From NCBI GenBank assembly GCA_013002595.1, contig JABDJG010000192.1:1-25686 (forward strand): 25,686 nucleotides of DNA. Reading direction: 5' to 3'. The stretch comes from Hyphomicrobiales bacterium (GTDB lineage Bacteria > Pseudomonadota > Alphaproteobacteria > Rhizobiales > Aestuariivirgaceae). Below, in pieces: positions 7,816 to 16,229 of this stretch. A program made the position numbers and the translations under genes. Numbering within the stretch: position 1 is the first letter of the stretch; each line of letters opens with the position of its first letter. A model generated the notes under the pieces. That model did no database searches, was not told the origin of the DNA, and worked only from the letters and a program-made list of their open reading frames with translations.

Positions 7816-7846
7816 CACCCTGCCGGGCCATCGGCCTGGCGGGGTG
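7816..7846 (+). promoter_or_regulatory. Strong intra-operon stem-loop between binding protein and permease
   Basis: CACCCTGCCGGGCC (7816-7829) pairs with GGCCTGGCGGGGTG (7833-7846) over 14 positions, two of them G-U wobbles, with a 3-base ATC loop. No T-run follows, so it is not a full intrinsic terminator. Position after the first gene fits an mRNA-stabilising or partial-attenuation element that raises binding protein over permease, as known for other ABC importer operons. The permease Shine-Dalgarno follows directly. Confidence 0.65.
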
Positions 7847-7859
7847 ACGAGGCGATTTT

Positions 7860-8804
7860 ATGCTCGGCTATGTATTGAAGCGGATTGCTGCCACCGTCCC
7901 GGTTATGGGCGTGGTTGCACTGTTTGTGTTCTTGATGATCCGTCTGGCGCCCGGCGACCCTGCCGCGGTTATCGCCGGCGATTATGCCACCGCCGAAGAT
8001 GTCATGCGCATCCGCGAACAGCTCGGCCTTAACGAACCGATTATCGTACAATTCACCAAATGGGTCGGCGCCCTCGTGCAAGGTGACCTCGGCGAGGCCA
8101 TTTTCAGCAACAAGTCCGTTGCAGAACTGATCGGTCAGCGGATTGGACCGACCGTCATGCTGACCCTGACGACGATCATATTCACCATTCTTGTTGCTGT
8201 TCCGCTTGGCACCCTTGCCGCCTGGCGCGCCGGCACCTTCATCGACCGGGCAGTGATGATGTTTTCGGTCGGCGGCTTTTCCGTGCCGGTCTTCGTGCTC
8301 GGCTACATCCTGATCTATATCCTGTCGATCCAGCTGAAATGGCTGCCGGTGCAAGGCTACAGATCGATGTTCGAACATGGCCTGTGGCCGTTCTTGCGCC
8401 ATATCACCTTGCCGACGGTCACCCTGTCGGTGATCTTCATTGCGCTCATTGCCCGCATGACCCGCGCCTCGGTGATAGAAGTCCTGCAGGAAGACTATGT
8501 CCGCACCGCCCGCGCCAAGGGCCAAAGCGAATTTAAGGTGCTGCTGCGCCATGCCTTGCGCAATGCAGCCGTGCCGATCGTCACCGTCATTGGTCTGTCG
8601 CTCGCCCTGTTGATCGGCGGCGTGGTGGTGACCGAAAGCGTCTACAATATCCCCGGTCTCGGCCGGCTGGTGCTCGATGCGGTTCTGGCCCGCGACTATC
8701 CGATCATCCAGGGCCTGATCCTGTTCTTCTCGTTCGTCTACATCCTGATCAATCTGCTGATCGATCTGTCCTACACGCTGTTTGATCCAAGGATCCGTTA
8801 CTGA
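7860..8804 (+). CDS. Peptide ABC transporter permease, DppB/OppB type
   Basis: A 314-residue inner-membrane permease with about six transmembrane segments. It starts with the typical MLGYVLKRIAATVPVMGVVALFVFLMIRLAPGDPA, in which the first helix is followed by the family's APGDP motif. The EAA coupling loop is visible as ARAKGQSEFKVLLRHALRNAAVPIVTVIG, and the C-terminus has ESVYNIPGLGRLVLDAVLARDYPIIQG. It forms a heterodimer with the next gene's product. GACGAGG lies just upstream of the ATG at 7860. Its TGA overlaps the ATG of the next gene by one base, so the two are translationally coupled. Confidence 0.93.
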   Translation: MLGYVLKRIAATVPVMGVVALFVFLMIRLAPGDPAAVIAGDYATAEDVMRIREQLGLNEPIIVQFTKWVGALVQGDLGEAIFSNKSVAELIGQRIGPTVMLTLTTIIFTILVAVPLGTLAAWRAGTFIDRAVMMFSVGGFSVPVFVLGYILIYILSIQLKWLPVQGYRSMFEHGLWPFLRHITLPTVTLSVIFIALIARMTRASVIEVLQEDYVRTARAKGQSEFKVLLRHALRNAAVPIVTVIGLSLALLIGGVVVTESVYNIPGLGRLVLDAVLARDYPIIQGLILFFSFVYILINLLIDLSYTLFDPRIRY

Positions 8805-9700
8805 TGAGCATCAACGCCAACCAGGACATGTTGCCAAGCGCCGATGATACAGCAGCCATGGTGCGCGATGATCCTAGTGTCTTTGTTCTGGCACTGCGTC
8901 ATCCCTCGATTATCATTGGTGGCGTGTTACTGATCGTCATCGTGCTGATCGCCATGATCGGCCCGTTGCTGACCAATGACCCGATCGCCCTCAACCCGAT
9001 CAATCGGCTCAAGGCCCCCGGTGACTTTGCCTGGTTCGGCACCGACTATCTCGGCCGCGACGTCTTTGCCCGCGTTATCCACGGTGCCCGTGTTTCGCTC
9101 GTCGTCGGTCTTGCCGTCTCGGCCTGCGCCATTTCGGTCGGCCTGGTAACCGGCTTGCTCGCCGGTTATATCCGCGTGCTCGATGCCATCATCATGCGCG
9201 TCATGGACGGCCTTATGGCGATCCCCGGCATTTTGCTGGCCATCGCCCTGATTTCCCTGTCCGGCGCCACATTGTTCACCGTTGTGATCGCCATCATGAT
9301 CCCGGAAATCCCGCGCGTTGTGCGCCTGGTGCGCGCCGTCGTGCTGTCGGTCCGTGAAGAGCCTTATGTCGAGGCTGCTATTGCCGCCGGCACCAAACTG
9401 CCGCTCATCCTGATCCGTCACATCCTGCCCAACACCATCGCACCGATGATCGTCCAGGCTACCTATATCTGTGCCTCGGCAATGCTGACCGAGGCTATTC
9501 TTGGTTTCCTGGGAGCCGGCATTCCGCCGGAAATCCCCTCATGGGGCAACATCATGGCCGAGGGCCGTACCTACTTCCAGATCACGCCGTGGATCATCTT
9601 TTATCCCGGCATCGCCCTGGCCGTGACGGTTCTTGCCGTCAACACGCTTGGCGATGGCCTGCGCGATACGCTTGATCCGCGCATTGCCAGGAAGATGTAG
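8804..9700 (+). CDS. Peptide ABC transporter permease, DppC/OppC type
   Basis: A 298-residue partner permease. It has the cytoplasmic N-terminal tail and first helix, then APGDFAWFGTDYLGRDVFARVIHGARVSL, which is the GTDxLGRD signature of DppC/OppC proteins. The EAA loop is AAIAAGTKLPLILIRHILPNTIAPMIV, and near the end come ILGFLGAGIPPEIPSWGNIMAEG and LGDGLRDTLDPR, also typical. There is no gap to the next gene: its stop TAG ends at 9700 and the ATPase begins at 9701. Confidence 0.93.
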   Translation: MSINANQDMLPSADDTAAMVRDDPSVFVLALRHPSIIIGGVLLIVIVLIAMIGPLLTNDPIALNPINRLKAPGDFAWFGTDYLGRDVFARVIHGARVSLVVGLAVSACAISVGLVTGLLAGYIRVLDAIIMRVMDGLMAIPGILLAIALISLSGATLFTVVIAIMIPEIPRVVRLVRAVVLSVREEPYVEAAIAAGTKLPLILIRHILPNTIAPMIVQATYICASAMLTEAILGFLGAGIPPEIPSWGNIMAEGRTYFQITPWIIFYPGIALAVTVLAVNTLGDGLRDTLDPRIARKM

Positions 9701-11347
9701 ATGGCCGCACGGAAAAAAGCCAACGACAACCAGGTCCTCCCGGTTCTCGACATCCAGGGTCTGACCGTCAGCCTGCCCGACGATGCCGACCGGCCCTTCG
9801 CCATCGAAAATGTCGAGTTCAACGTCGGACGCGGCGAAATCGTTTGTGTGGTCGGCGAGTCAGGTTCCGGCAAATCGGTCACCGCCCACACCGTCATGGG
9901 TCTGAACCCGAAGAAACAGCTGAAGCCCGTCGCCGGCAAGGTGCTGCTGGAAGGCGAGGACCTGCTGGTCAAAACCGATGCCGAGATGCGCCAGCTGCGT
10001 GGCGAACGTATGGCGATGATCTTCCAGGAGCCGATGACCGCGCTCAATCCGGTCATGAAGGTCGGCGACCAGATCGCCGAGATGCTCGAAATCCACACCG
10101 ACATGTCGGCGTCCGAGCGCGCCGCCCGGGTGCTTGATGTCATGCGTGATGTCAAGCTGCCCGATGCCGAACAGATGATGCACTCCTACCCGCATCAGCT
10201 GTCCGGCGGCCAGCGCCAGCGCATCATGATCGCCATGGCCCTGTCGCTCGAGCCGGGTTTGTTGATTGCTGATGAGCCGACCACCGCGCTCGATGTCACG
10301 ACCCAGGCGCAGATTCTTGATCTCATCAAGGACATTCAGGCTAGCCACGGCACCGGCGTCATGTTCATCACCCACGACTTTGGCGTCGTTGCCGAAATCG
10401 CCGACCGCGTTGTCGTCATGCAGCACGGCCGGATCGTCGAACAGGGTGACGCCAAGCAGGTTCTCACCAAGCCCAAGCATCCCTATACCCGAATGCTGAT
10501 GGCCTCGGTGCCGAGCCTCACGCCGCCCAAACGCAAACCGGTCAAGAGCAGCACGGTTGCCCTTGAGACCCACAACCTCGACAAGACCTACTTTTCGTCC
10601 GGCTGGCTGCGCGCCGGCCGCACGGTCAAGGCGGCCCAGCAGGTTGATCTGCATGTCCATCGCGGCGAGACCCTTGGCGTCGTCGGTGAATCCGGGTCCG
10701 GCAAATCGACTGTCGCGCGCTGCATTGTCCGGCTGATTGATCCGACCGGCGGTGAAGTGTTGATCGATGGCAAGAATATCGCCGGCCTGTCGGCCAATGC
10801 CATGCGGCCTTACCGGCGCGATGTCCAGATCGTCTTTCAGGACCCCTACCGTTCGCTCAACCCGCGCCGCACTGTCGGCCAGTCGATCGTCGAGGGGCCG
10901 ATGAATTTCGGCCTCAGCGAGGCCGATGCGCTTGAGCGGGCCCGCGAACTCATGCGCGTCGTCGGCCTGCAGCCCGAAGCGCTCGAGCGCTTCCCGCACC
11001 AGTTCTCCGGCGGCCAGCGCCAGCGCATCTGCATTGCCCGCGCGCTTGCCATGGAACCAACCGTCCTGATCGCCGATGAAGCCGTCTCGGCGCTTGATGT
11101 CTCGGTCCAGGCCCAGGTGCTCGAGCTGCTTGATGACGTGCGCAAGAAATTCGATCTCGCGATGCTATTCATCACCCATGATCTGCGGGTCGCCGCCCAG
11201 ATTTGCGACCGCATCATGGTCATGCAGCACGGCATCGTCGTCGAACAGGGCATCACCGCCCAGGTCTATGCCAAGCCCGATCATCCCTACACCCGCGAAC
11301 TGCTGGCGGCAGCCCCGGGACGCCATGCACAGTTCGGTGCCGGCTAA
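9701..11347 (+). CDS. Peptide ABC transporter ATP-binding protein with two fused nucleotide-binding domains (DppD-DppF type)
   Basis: 548 residues containing two complete ABC ATPase domains in tandem, as in GsiA and YejF, so this single gene replaces separate dppD and dppF. Domain 1 has Walker A GESGSGKS (about 52-59), signature LSGGQRQR (167-174), and Walker B LLIADEPTTALD. The segment KPKHPYTRMLMASVPSL (about 257-273) is the oligopeptide-ABC C-terminal motif that ends domain 1. Domain 2 repeats GESGSGKS (about 329-336), FSGGQRQR and VLIADEAVSALD, and ends with AKPDHPYTRELLAAAPG. Note that domain 2 Walker B reads DEAVSALD instead of DEPTSALD, which is common in DppF-like halves. It energises import through the two permeases before it. 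The M20 gene follows after 24 bases. Confidence 0.93.
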   Translation: MAARKKANDNQVLPVLDIQGLTVSLPDDADRPFAIENVEFNVGRGEIVCVVGESGSGKSVTAHTVMGLNPKKQLKPVAGKVLLEGEDLLVKTDAEMRQLRGERMAMIFQEPMTALNPVMKVGDQIAEMLEIHTDMSASERAARVLDVMRDVKLPDAEQMMHSYPHQLSGGQRQRIMIAMALSLEPGLLIADEPTTALDVTTQAQILDLIKDIQASHGTGVMFITHDFGVVAEIADRVVVMQHGRIVEQGDAKQVLTKPKHPYTRMLMASVPSLTPPKRKPVKSSTVALETHNLDKTYFSSGWLRAGRTVKAAQQVDLHVHRGETLGVVGESGSGKSTVARCIVRLIDPTGGEVLIDGKNIAGLSANAMRPYRRDVQIVFQDPYRSLNPRRTVGQSIVEGPMNFGLSEADALERARELMRVVGLQPEALERFPHQFSGGQRQRICIARALAMEPTVLIADEAVSALDVSVQAQVLELLDDVRKKFDLAMLFITHDLRVAAQICDRIMVMQHGIVVEQGITAQVYAKPDHPYTRELLAAAPGRHAQFGAG

Positions 11348-11371
11348 ACGCTAGAAAAGGTATCAAGTATA

Positions 11372-12541
11372 ATGAAAATCCATCCGCAGATTGCAGATCT
11401 CCATGGGGAAATGACCGCATGGCGCCGTGACATTCACACTCACCCGGAAACTGCCTTTGAGGAACACCGCACCTCCCAGCTGATTGCCGACAAGCTGGAA
11501 AGTTTCGGCATTGAAATCGACAAAGGGCTCGCCGGCACTGGCGTTGTCGGCATAATCCAGGGCAACCGGCCCGGTGACAAGGCAATCGGATTGCGCGCCG
11601 ACATCGATGCGCTCGACATCCACGAGCAGACCAACAAGCCGTATTCGTCCAAGAACCCCGGCAAGATGCATGCCTGCGGCCATGACGGCCACACCACCAT
11701 GCTGTTGGGCGCGGCAAAATACCTGGCCGACAATCGTGATTTTGCCGGCAAGGTCTATGTCATTTTCCAGCCGGCCGAAGAAAACGAGGGCGGCGGCCGG
11801 GTCATGGTCGAACAGGGCCTGTTCGACAAATTCCCGATGGACGAGGTCTACGGGCTGCACAACTGGCCGGGGATGCCGGTCGGTCATGTCGGTATGCGCG
11901 TCGGCCCGTTGATGGCCGCTTATGACATCTTCCGCATCACCGTCACCGGCCACGGCTCGCATGGCGCCATGCCGCATGACGGCATCGACCCGGTCCTGAT
12001 ATCGGCCCATATCATCACCAACCTGCAGACCATTGCCAGCCGCAATGTCGACCCGCAGGCATCGGTCGTTGTCTCGGTCACCCAGGTACACGGCGGCGAT
12101 GCCTACAACGTCATTCCCGAAGAAGTCGAACTGCGCGGCACGGTGCGCAGTTTCTCAAGCGAGATCCAGGAAATGGCCGAGACGAAGGTCAAGAAGATCG
12201 CCACCACGATTGCCGCCGCCCACGGCGCCGAGGCCACCGTTCACTATGAGCGCCGCTACCCGCCAACGGTCAATGCCGAGGCCGAAACACATCATGCGGC
12301 AAATGTTGCTGCAAATGTCGTCGGCCAGGAAAACGTCGACACCAATGTCACCCCGGTCATGGGCTCGGAGGACTTTTCCTTCATGCTGAACGAGCGCCCC
12401 GGCTGCTACATCTGGCTCGGCGCCGGCGAAAAGACCGCCAATCTGCACAGCCCGCATTTCGACTTCAACGACGAAATCCTGCCCATCGGCGCGGCCTACT
12501 GGGCACAATTGGTCGAGGACACGCTGGGCAAGGCGGGGTGA
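11372..12541 (+). CDS. M20 family amidohydrolase (HipO/AmhX-like aminoacylase)
   Basis: A 389-residue cytoplasmic metallohydrolase of the M20D group (hippurate hydrolase, N-acyl-amino-acid deacylase, indole-acetyl-amino-acid hydrolase). Motifs are WRRDIHTHPETAFEE, GLRADIDALDIHE, MHACGHDGHTTMLLGAA (metal-site C102 and H104), FQPAEENEGGG (general-base Glu 136 or 137), GHGSHGAMPHDGIDP in the dimerisation domain, and MGSEDFSFML near the end. AAAGG upstream of the ATG at 11372 supports the start. As the last gene of the importer operon, it probably removes an acyl or amino-acid group from the imported molecule. That suggests the importer carries an N-acyl-amino acid or small peptide, which is inference from position only. 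Confidence 0.92.
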   Translation: MKIHPQIADLHGEMTAWRRDIHTHPETAFEEHRTSQLIADKLESFGIEIDKGLAGTGVVGIIQGNRPGDKAIGLRADIDALDIHEQTNKPYSSKNPGKMHACGHDGHTTMLLGAAKYLADNRDFAGKVYVIFQPAEENEGGGRVMVEQGLFDKFPMDEVYGLHNWPGMPVGHVGMRVGPLMAAYDIFRITVTGHGSHGAMPHDGIDPVLISAHIITNLQTIASRNVDPQASVVVSVTQVHGGDAYNVIPEEVELRGTVRSFSSEIQEMAETKVKKIATTIAAAHGAEATVHYERRYPPTVNAEAETHHAANVAANVVGQENVDTNVTPVMGSEDFSFMLNERPGCYIWLGAGEKTANLHSPHFDFNDEILPIGAAYWAQLVEDTLGKAG

Positions 12542-12552
12542 CTGCTAGGCCC

Positions 12553-12639
12553 TTCCCATTTATGGGAAAGGTGCTCAAACAATCCACAATCCTGCCGTCG
12601 GCGTTATTCCCACTGGATACCCGGGCAAAGCACGGGTAT
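12553..12639. repeat. Two small hairpins between operons (possible terminator remnant / dispersed repeat)
   Basis: TTCCCAT (12553-12559) pairs perfectly with ATGGGAA (12562-12568) just after the M20 stop, without a following T-run. Further on, ATACCCG (12617-12623) pairs with CGGGTAT (12633-12639) around GGCAAAGCA. The second resembles one arm of the palindromic CCCGGG-type elements scattered in alphaproteobacterial intergenic DNA. Either may help end transcription of the importer operon. Confidence 0.4.
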
Positions 12640-12673
12640 TACTTCAATCCTGTCGAAACCGGTTCAAAGACCC

Positions 12674-13600
12674 GTGCCTCCCATCATTTCCGTATCGAAC
12701 CTGTCGAAGACCTATGACGGCGGCCACGAGGCCCTCAAAGACGTGTCGCTCGACATCGAGCGCGGCGAAATCCTTGCCCTGCTCGGCCCCAATGGTGCCG
12801 GTAAGACGACCCTGATCTCGATCATCTGCGGCATCGTTTCTGCATCCGGCGGCAATGTCACGGTCGACGGCCACGATATCGTCAGCGATTACCGCCACAC
12901 CCGCAGCCTCATTGGCCTGGTCCCACAGGAAATCACCCTTGAGCCGTTCGAAACGGTGTCCAACACCGTGAACTTCTCACGCGGCCTGTTCGGCAAGCCC
13001 AGGAACCCGGTCATCGTTGAAAAGGTCCTGCGCGCCCTGACGCTTTGGGACAAGAAGGACCAAAAGATCATGGCCCTGTCCGGCGGCATGAAGCGACGGG
13101 TGCTGATCGCCAAGGCGCTCGCTCACGAGCCGCGCATCCTGTTCCTTGATGAACCAACCGCAGGTGTCGATGTCGAATTGCGCAAGGAGATGTGGCAGCT
13201 GGTCGATACGCTGCGCGACGATGGCGTGACGATCATCCTGACCACCCATTATATCGAGGAGGCCGAGGCCATCGCCAACCGTGTCGGCGTCATCAATGAC
13301 GGCAAACTGCTGCTGATCGAGGACAAGGACGCCATGATGCGGCGCATGGGCCAAAAGCAGATGCAGATCAGGTTGCAGACAGCAACGGACAAAATCCCAC
13401 CGCAGCTGACGCCCTACGATCTTGAACGCTCCGAGGATGGCCTCACGCTTACCTACACCTATGACACCATGGCAGAGCGCACCGGAATCACCAAGTTGCT
13501 GACCGACCTCAACGCCGCCGGTCTCGTGCTGCGCGATGTCCAGACCAGCCAAAGTTCCCTTGAACAGATTTTCGTCGACCTGGTGAAGGCCACCCCATGA
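12674..13600 (+). CDS. ABC transporter ATP-binding protein (ABC-2 exporter type)
   Basis: A 308-residue ATPase of the DrrA/NodI/CcmA-like class that drives export of drugs, lipids or polysaccharides. It has Walker A GPNGAGKTT (38-46), Q-loop LVPQEITL, signature LSGGMKRRV, Walker B ILFLDEPTAGVD and the H-loop HYIEEAEAIA, followed by a C-terminal extension of about 90 residues. The only plausible start is GTG at 12674, since homologues begin right at IISVSNLSKTYDGG; no clear Shine-Dalgarno is visible. It overlaps the next gene by 4 bases (ATGA), which pairs it with that permease. Substrate unknown; no biosynthetic gene on this strand points to one. Confidence 0.93.
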   Translation: MPPIISVSNLSKTYDGGHEALKDVSLDIERGEILALLGPNGAGKTTLISIICGIVSASGGNVTVDGHDIVSDYRHTRSLIGLVPQEITLEPFETVSNTVNFSRGLFGKPRNPVIVEKVLRALTLWDKKDQKIMALSGGMKRRVLIAKALAHEPRILFLDEPTAGVDVELRKEMWQLVDTLRDDGVTIILTTHYIEEAEAIANRVGVINDGKLLLIEDKDAMMRRMGQKQMQIRLQTATDKIPPQLTPYDLERSEDGLTLTYTYDTMAERTGITKLLTDLNAAGLVLRDVQTSQSSLEQIFVDLVKATP

Positions 13601-14358
13601 ACCTGCATGCCATCAAAGCCATCTATAAGTTTGAAATGGCCCGCACCCGCCGCACCATACTGCAAAGCGTCGTTTCGCCGGTTATTTCCACATCGCTCTA
13701 TTTCGTGGTGTTCGGCGCCGCCATCGGATCGCGCATCGAGAGCGTCGAAGGCGTGGCCTATGGCGCCTTCATCGTGCCTGGCCTCATTATGCTCTCGGTG
13801 CTGACCCAGTCGATCACCAACGCCTCTTTCGGCATCTACTTCCCGAAATTCGTCGGCACCGTCTATGAGTTGCTGTCGGCGCCAATCTCGTTCCTCGAGA
13901 TCGTTCTGGGTTATGTCGGTGCGGCAGCCACCAAGGCCTTGATGATCGGTCTGATCATCCTGGCGACCGCTGCGGTGTTCGTGCCGCTGCAGATCCTGCA
14001 CCCGGTGTGGATGCTGTCGTTCCTCGTGCTGACCTGCATCACCTTCAGCCTGCTCGGCTTCATCATCGGCATCTGGGCCGATAATTTCGAAAAACTCCAG
14101 CTGGTGCCGCTACTGGTGGTCACGCCACTGGTGTTTCTCGGCGGCAGTTTCTATTCGATCTCGATGCTGCCGCCGGTCTGGCAGACCGTCACCCTGTTCA
14201 ATCCGGTGCTCTATCTGGTGTCCGGCTTCCGCTGGAGCTTTTACGGCACAGCCGACGTCAGCGTCGGCATCAGCCTGGCAATGATCACCCTGTTCCTGGT
14301 CCTGTGCCTTGCCGTGATCTGGTGGATTTTCAAGTCCGGCTACCGTCTCAAGAGCTAA
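13597..14358 (+). CDS. ABC-2 type transporter permease
   Basis: A 253-residue membrane protein with six predicted helices. The N-terminal sequence NLHAIKAIYKFEMARTRRTILQSVVSPVISTSLYFVVFGAAIGSRI and the later AYGAFIVPGLIMLSVLTQSITNASFGIYF, YELLSAPIS and GGSFYSISMLPPVWQTVTLFNPVLYLVSGFRW are the recurring features of the ABC-2 (NodJ/DrrB/YadH) family. It is coupled to the ATPase by an ATGA overlap, so the two form a complete exporter. The stop overlaps the end of the convergent neuA gene by 4 bases, leaving no room for a separate terminator for either operon. Confidence 0.93.
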   Translation: MNLHAIKAIYKFEMARTRRTILQSVVSPVISTSLYFVVFGAAIGSRIESVEGVAYGAFIVPGLIMLSVLTQSITNASFGIYFPKFVGTVYELLSAPISFLEIVLGYVGAAATKALMIGLIILATAAVFVPLQILHPVWMLSFLVLTCITFSLLGFIIGIWADNFEKLQLVPLLVVTPLVFLGGSFYSISMLPPVWQTVTLFNPVLYLVSGFRWSFYGTADVSVGISLAMITLFLVLCLAVIWWIFKSGYRLKS

Positions 14359-15065
14359 TCATACTCTTCGAACGTCCACTTTCCGGCTTTCACCATGGCG
14401 TTGAGAATATCCCAGTCTCGGGGTGCATCGATATTGGCGCTGCGCGCATCGGGCATGACAAACCCCTTGGTGCCCGCCGGCAGGAAGCTGCCGGTTTCCA
14501 GGAACAGGTCCCGGTCGATCAGATAGAACGCGCCGTTCAGCGCATAGGGCATCGGCAAGGCCTGGCGCGGCCCCTCGTGCAGCGTGCCGAGATAAGGTTC
14601 AAGATCGCCATCACAAAGCTTCAGGAGCTTTTCCGGCCGGGGCTCTTCGTGCGCAACGACGCTGACCACCGAGCGCGCCTTGCTCTTGCCAGCCAGCGCC
14701 AGCACGCCGGCCAGATCGGCAAGTGTCCGCAACGGACTGGTCGGCTGCAAAAGCAGCAGCCAGCCGGGTCCAATATCGGCCGCATCGATCAGATGGCGCA
14801 CGACATCGGCGCTGGTTGCGGTATCGCTGGCCAGAACATCGGGCCGCAGAGCCGGTGCGGCAGCGCCATGCTCGCCCGCCAGTGCATGCATCTGCGGATC
14901 GTCCGTCGATAAAATGACCCGGTCGACCTGCGGGCATTGCCTGGCGATCAATATGGCCCGCTCGACAAGCGTGAACTTGCCAAGCTTGAGCAGGTTCTTG
15001 CCCGGCAGCCCCTTGGATCCGCCACGGGCCGGCACAATTGCTGTTATCTGGCGGTCCTGGAACAT
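14355..15065 (-). CDS. neuA: Acylneuraminate cytidylyltransferase (CMP-nonulosonate synthetase)
   Basis: A 236-residue nucleotidyltransferase that activates sialic-acid-type sugars with CTP. The N-terminal ITAIVPARGGSKGLPGKNLLKLGKFTLVERAI carries the ARGGSKGxPxKN CTP-binding loop. Further motifs are VILSTDD, a threonine-rich ASDTATSADVVRHLI, LLLLQPTSPLRT, and the late ALNGAFYLIDRDLFL and NIDAPRDWDIL. It is the last gene of the leftward neuB-neuC-neuA unit, three bases after neuC. Its product could be CMP-Neu5Ac or a CMP-legionaminate/pseudaminate-type sugar. The short form (no C-terminal esterase) does not discriminate. Confidence 0.9.
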   Translation of the reverse strand: MFQDRQITAIVPARGGSKGLPGKNLLKLGKFTLVERAILIARQCPQVDRVILSTDDPQMHALAGEHGAAAPALRPDVLASDTATSADVVRHLIDAADIGPGWLLLLQPTSPLRTLADLAGVLALAGKSKARSVVSVVAHEEPRPEKLLKLCDGDLEPYLGTLHEGPRQALPMPYALNGAFYLIDRDLFLETGSFLPAGTKGFVMPDARSANIDAPRDWDILNAMVKAGKWTFEEYD

Positions 15066-15068
15066 GGC

Positions 15069-16226
15069 TCAGTAGGTCAGCATTTTCTCGATCGACAGAT
15101 CGCATACCGCCAGCGTATCGGCGATTTGCCGGCCAGCCGAACCGTCACCGTAGATCATGTCCTGTGGCCGCTCATCCTGGTCGAACATTGCCGCAATGGC
15201 TTTGCTGATCGCATCGCTGTCATAAGCAACATCACGCACGTTGCGGCCCCGGTCACGGCCCTGCTGGCGCGATCCGATATTGACCGCCGGCACACCGAGG
15301 TATGCGCATTCGCGGATCGCAACCGACGAGTTGCCGACGATACCGCGCGAGTTCAACAGGATCGACAGAAAGTCCATGGGCCGCAGGTTCTTGTAAAAAT
15401 GGATCTGCCGCAGTGCGTTGGTTTCCCTGTAGTGCCGGATAGCGCTCGATGTTCCATCCGAACCTGCATCCACATTCGGCCAGAACCACAAGGTCGGCCA
15501 GCGCCCTTCATGAACCGCCCGCAGCGTTTTGCGGGCATGCTCTGCAGCGTTTTCATACTCGGTGGTCACCGGGTGCTGCAGCACGACGATATAGCCTTCA
15601 CCAAGATCCACATCGGCGCCGACGCCGCCATAGCCGGACAGAGTGTCGGTAATGTCCCTGGGTTCTGCCGCAACGGCCTCCCGGGCAAGGTCGATCGAAG
15701 GGCATCCGGTGACAAATACACGCTCCGGCCGCTCTCCCATCTTGATCACCCGCTCGCGCGCCGGTGCGCAGGACACCAGATGAACGTCGGCCAGCTTTGT
15801 GATCGCATGGCGCACCTTTTCATCGATCGAGCCGGTAACCTCACCGCCCTGCACATGCACCAGCGGCAGGTTCATGTAGGACGCGGCAATCGCCGTTGCC
15901 ATGGTCTCGAACCTGTCGGCAACGGTCACCACCATATCGGGCTTGAGATTGTCGAACACCGTCGCCAGTTCGGCAATGCCAAGACCGGTCGACTTGGCCG
16001 AGGTCACAAGGTTTTCACCTTCCAGGATCATGTAGACCTGTCGGTCGATGTCGAATCCTTCCTCGGCGATGACGTTGACCGCGTTGCCGTACCGGTCAAG
16101 CAGGGCAGACGCTGCAACCACCAGCTGCAGCTCCAGATCGGGGTGCGCACGGATCGCCTCCAGCGCGGTTCGGATACGCGAATAACTCGGCCGGGCAGTG
16201 ACGACCACACAGACTTTACGGGGCAT
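15069..16226 (-). CDS. neuC: UDP-N-acetylglucosamine 2-epimerase, hydrolysing (NeuC/LegG type)
   Basis: 385 residues, the normal size for the hydrolysing epimerase that converts a UDP-GlcNAc-type sugar into the free ManNAc-type sugar used by NeuB. Motifs seen are VVVTARPSYSRIRTALEAI at the N-terminus, TVADRFETMATAIAASYMNLPLVHVQGGEVTGSIDEKVRHAITKLADVHLV (DRFE and HxxGGE...DE..RHAITK), and SRGIVGNSSVAIRECAYLGVPAVNIGSRQQGRDRGRN for UDP binding. The N-terminal TARPSYSR replaces the TGTRAEYG of classical NeuC, a frequent variant. Three bases separate it from neuB and from neuA. Because no dehydratase or aminotransferase of a legionaminic route is nearby, plain N-acetylneuraminate is the simplest product, but those genes could lie elsewhere. 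Confidence 0.9.
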   Translation of the reverse strand: MPRKVCVVVTARPSYSRIRTALEAIRAHPDLELQLVVAASALLDRYGNAVNVIAEEGFDIDRQVYMILEGENLVTSAKSTGLGIAELATVFDNLKPDMVVTVADRFETMATAIAASYMNLPLVHVQGGEVTGSIDEKVRHAITKLADVHLVSCAPARERVIKMGERPERVFVTGCPSIDLAREAVAAEPRDITDTLSGYGGVGADVDLGEGYIVVLQHPVTTEYENAAEHARKTLRAVHEGRWPTLWFWPNVDAGSDGTSSAIRHYRETNALRQIHFYKNLRPMDFLSILLNSRGIVGNSSVAIRECAYLGVPAVNIGSRQQGRDRGRNVRDVAYDSDAISKAIAAMFDQDERPQDMIYGDGSAGRQIADTLAVCDLSIEKMLTY

Positions 16227-16229
16227 AAA

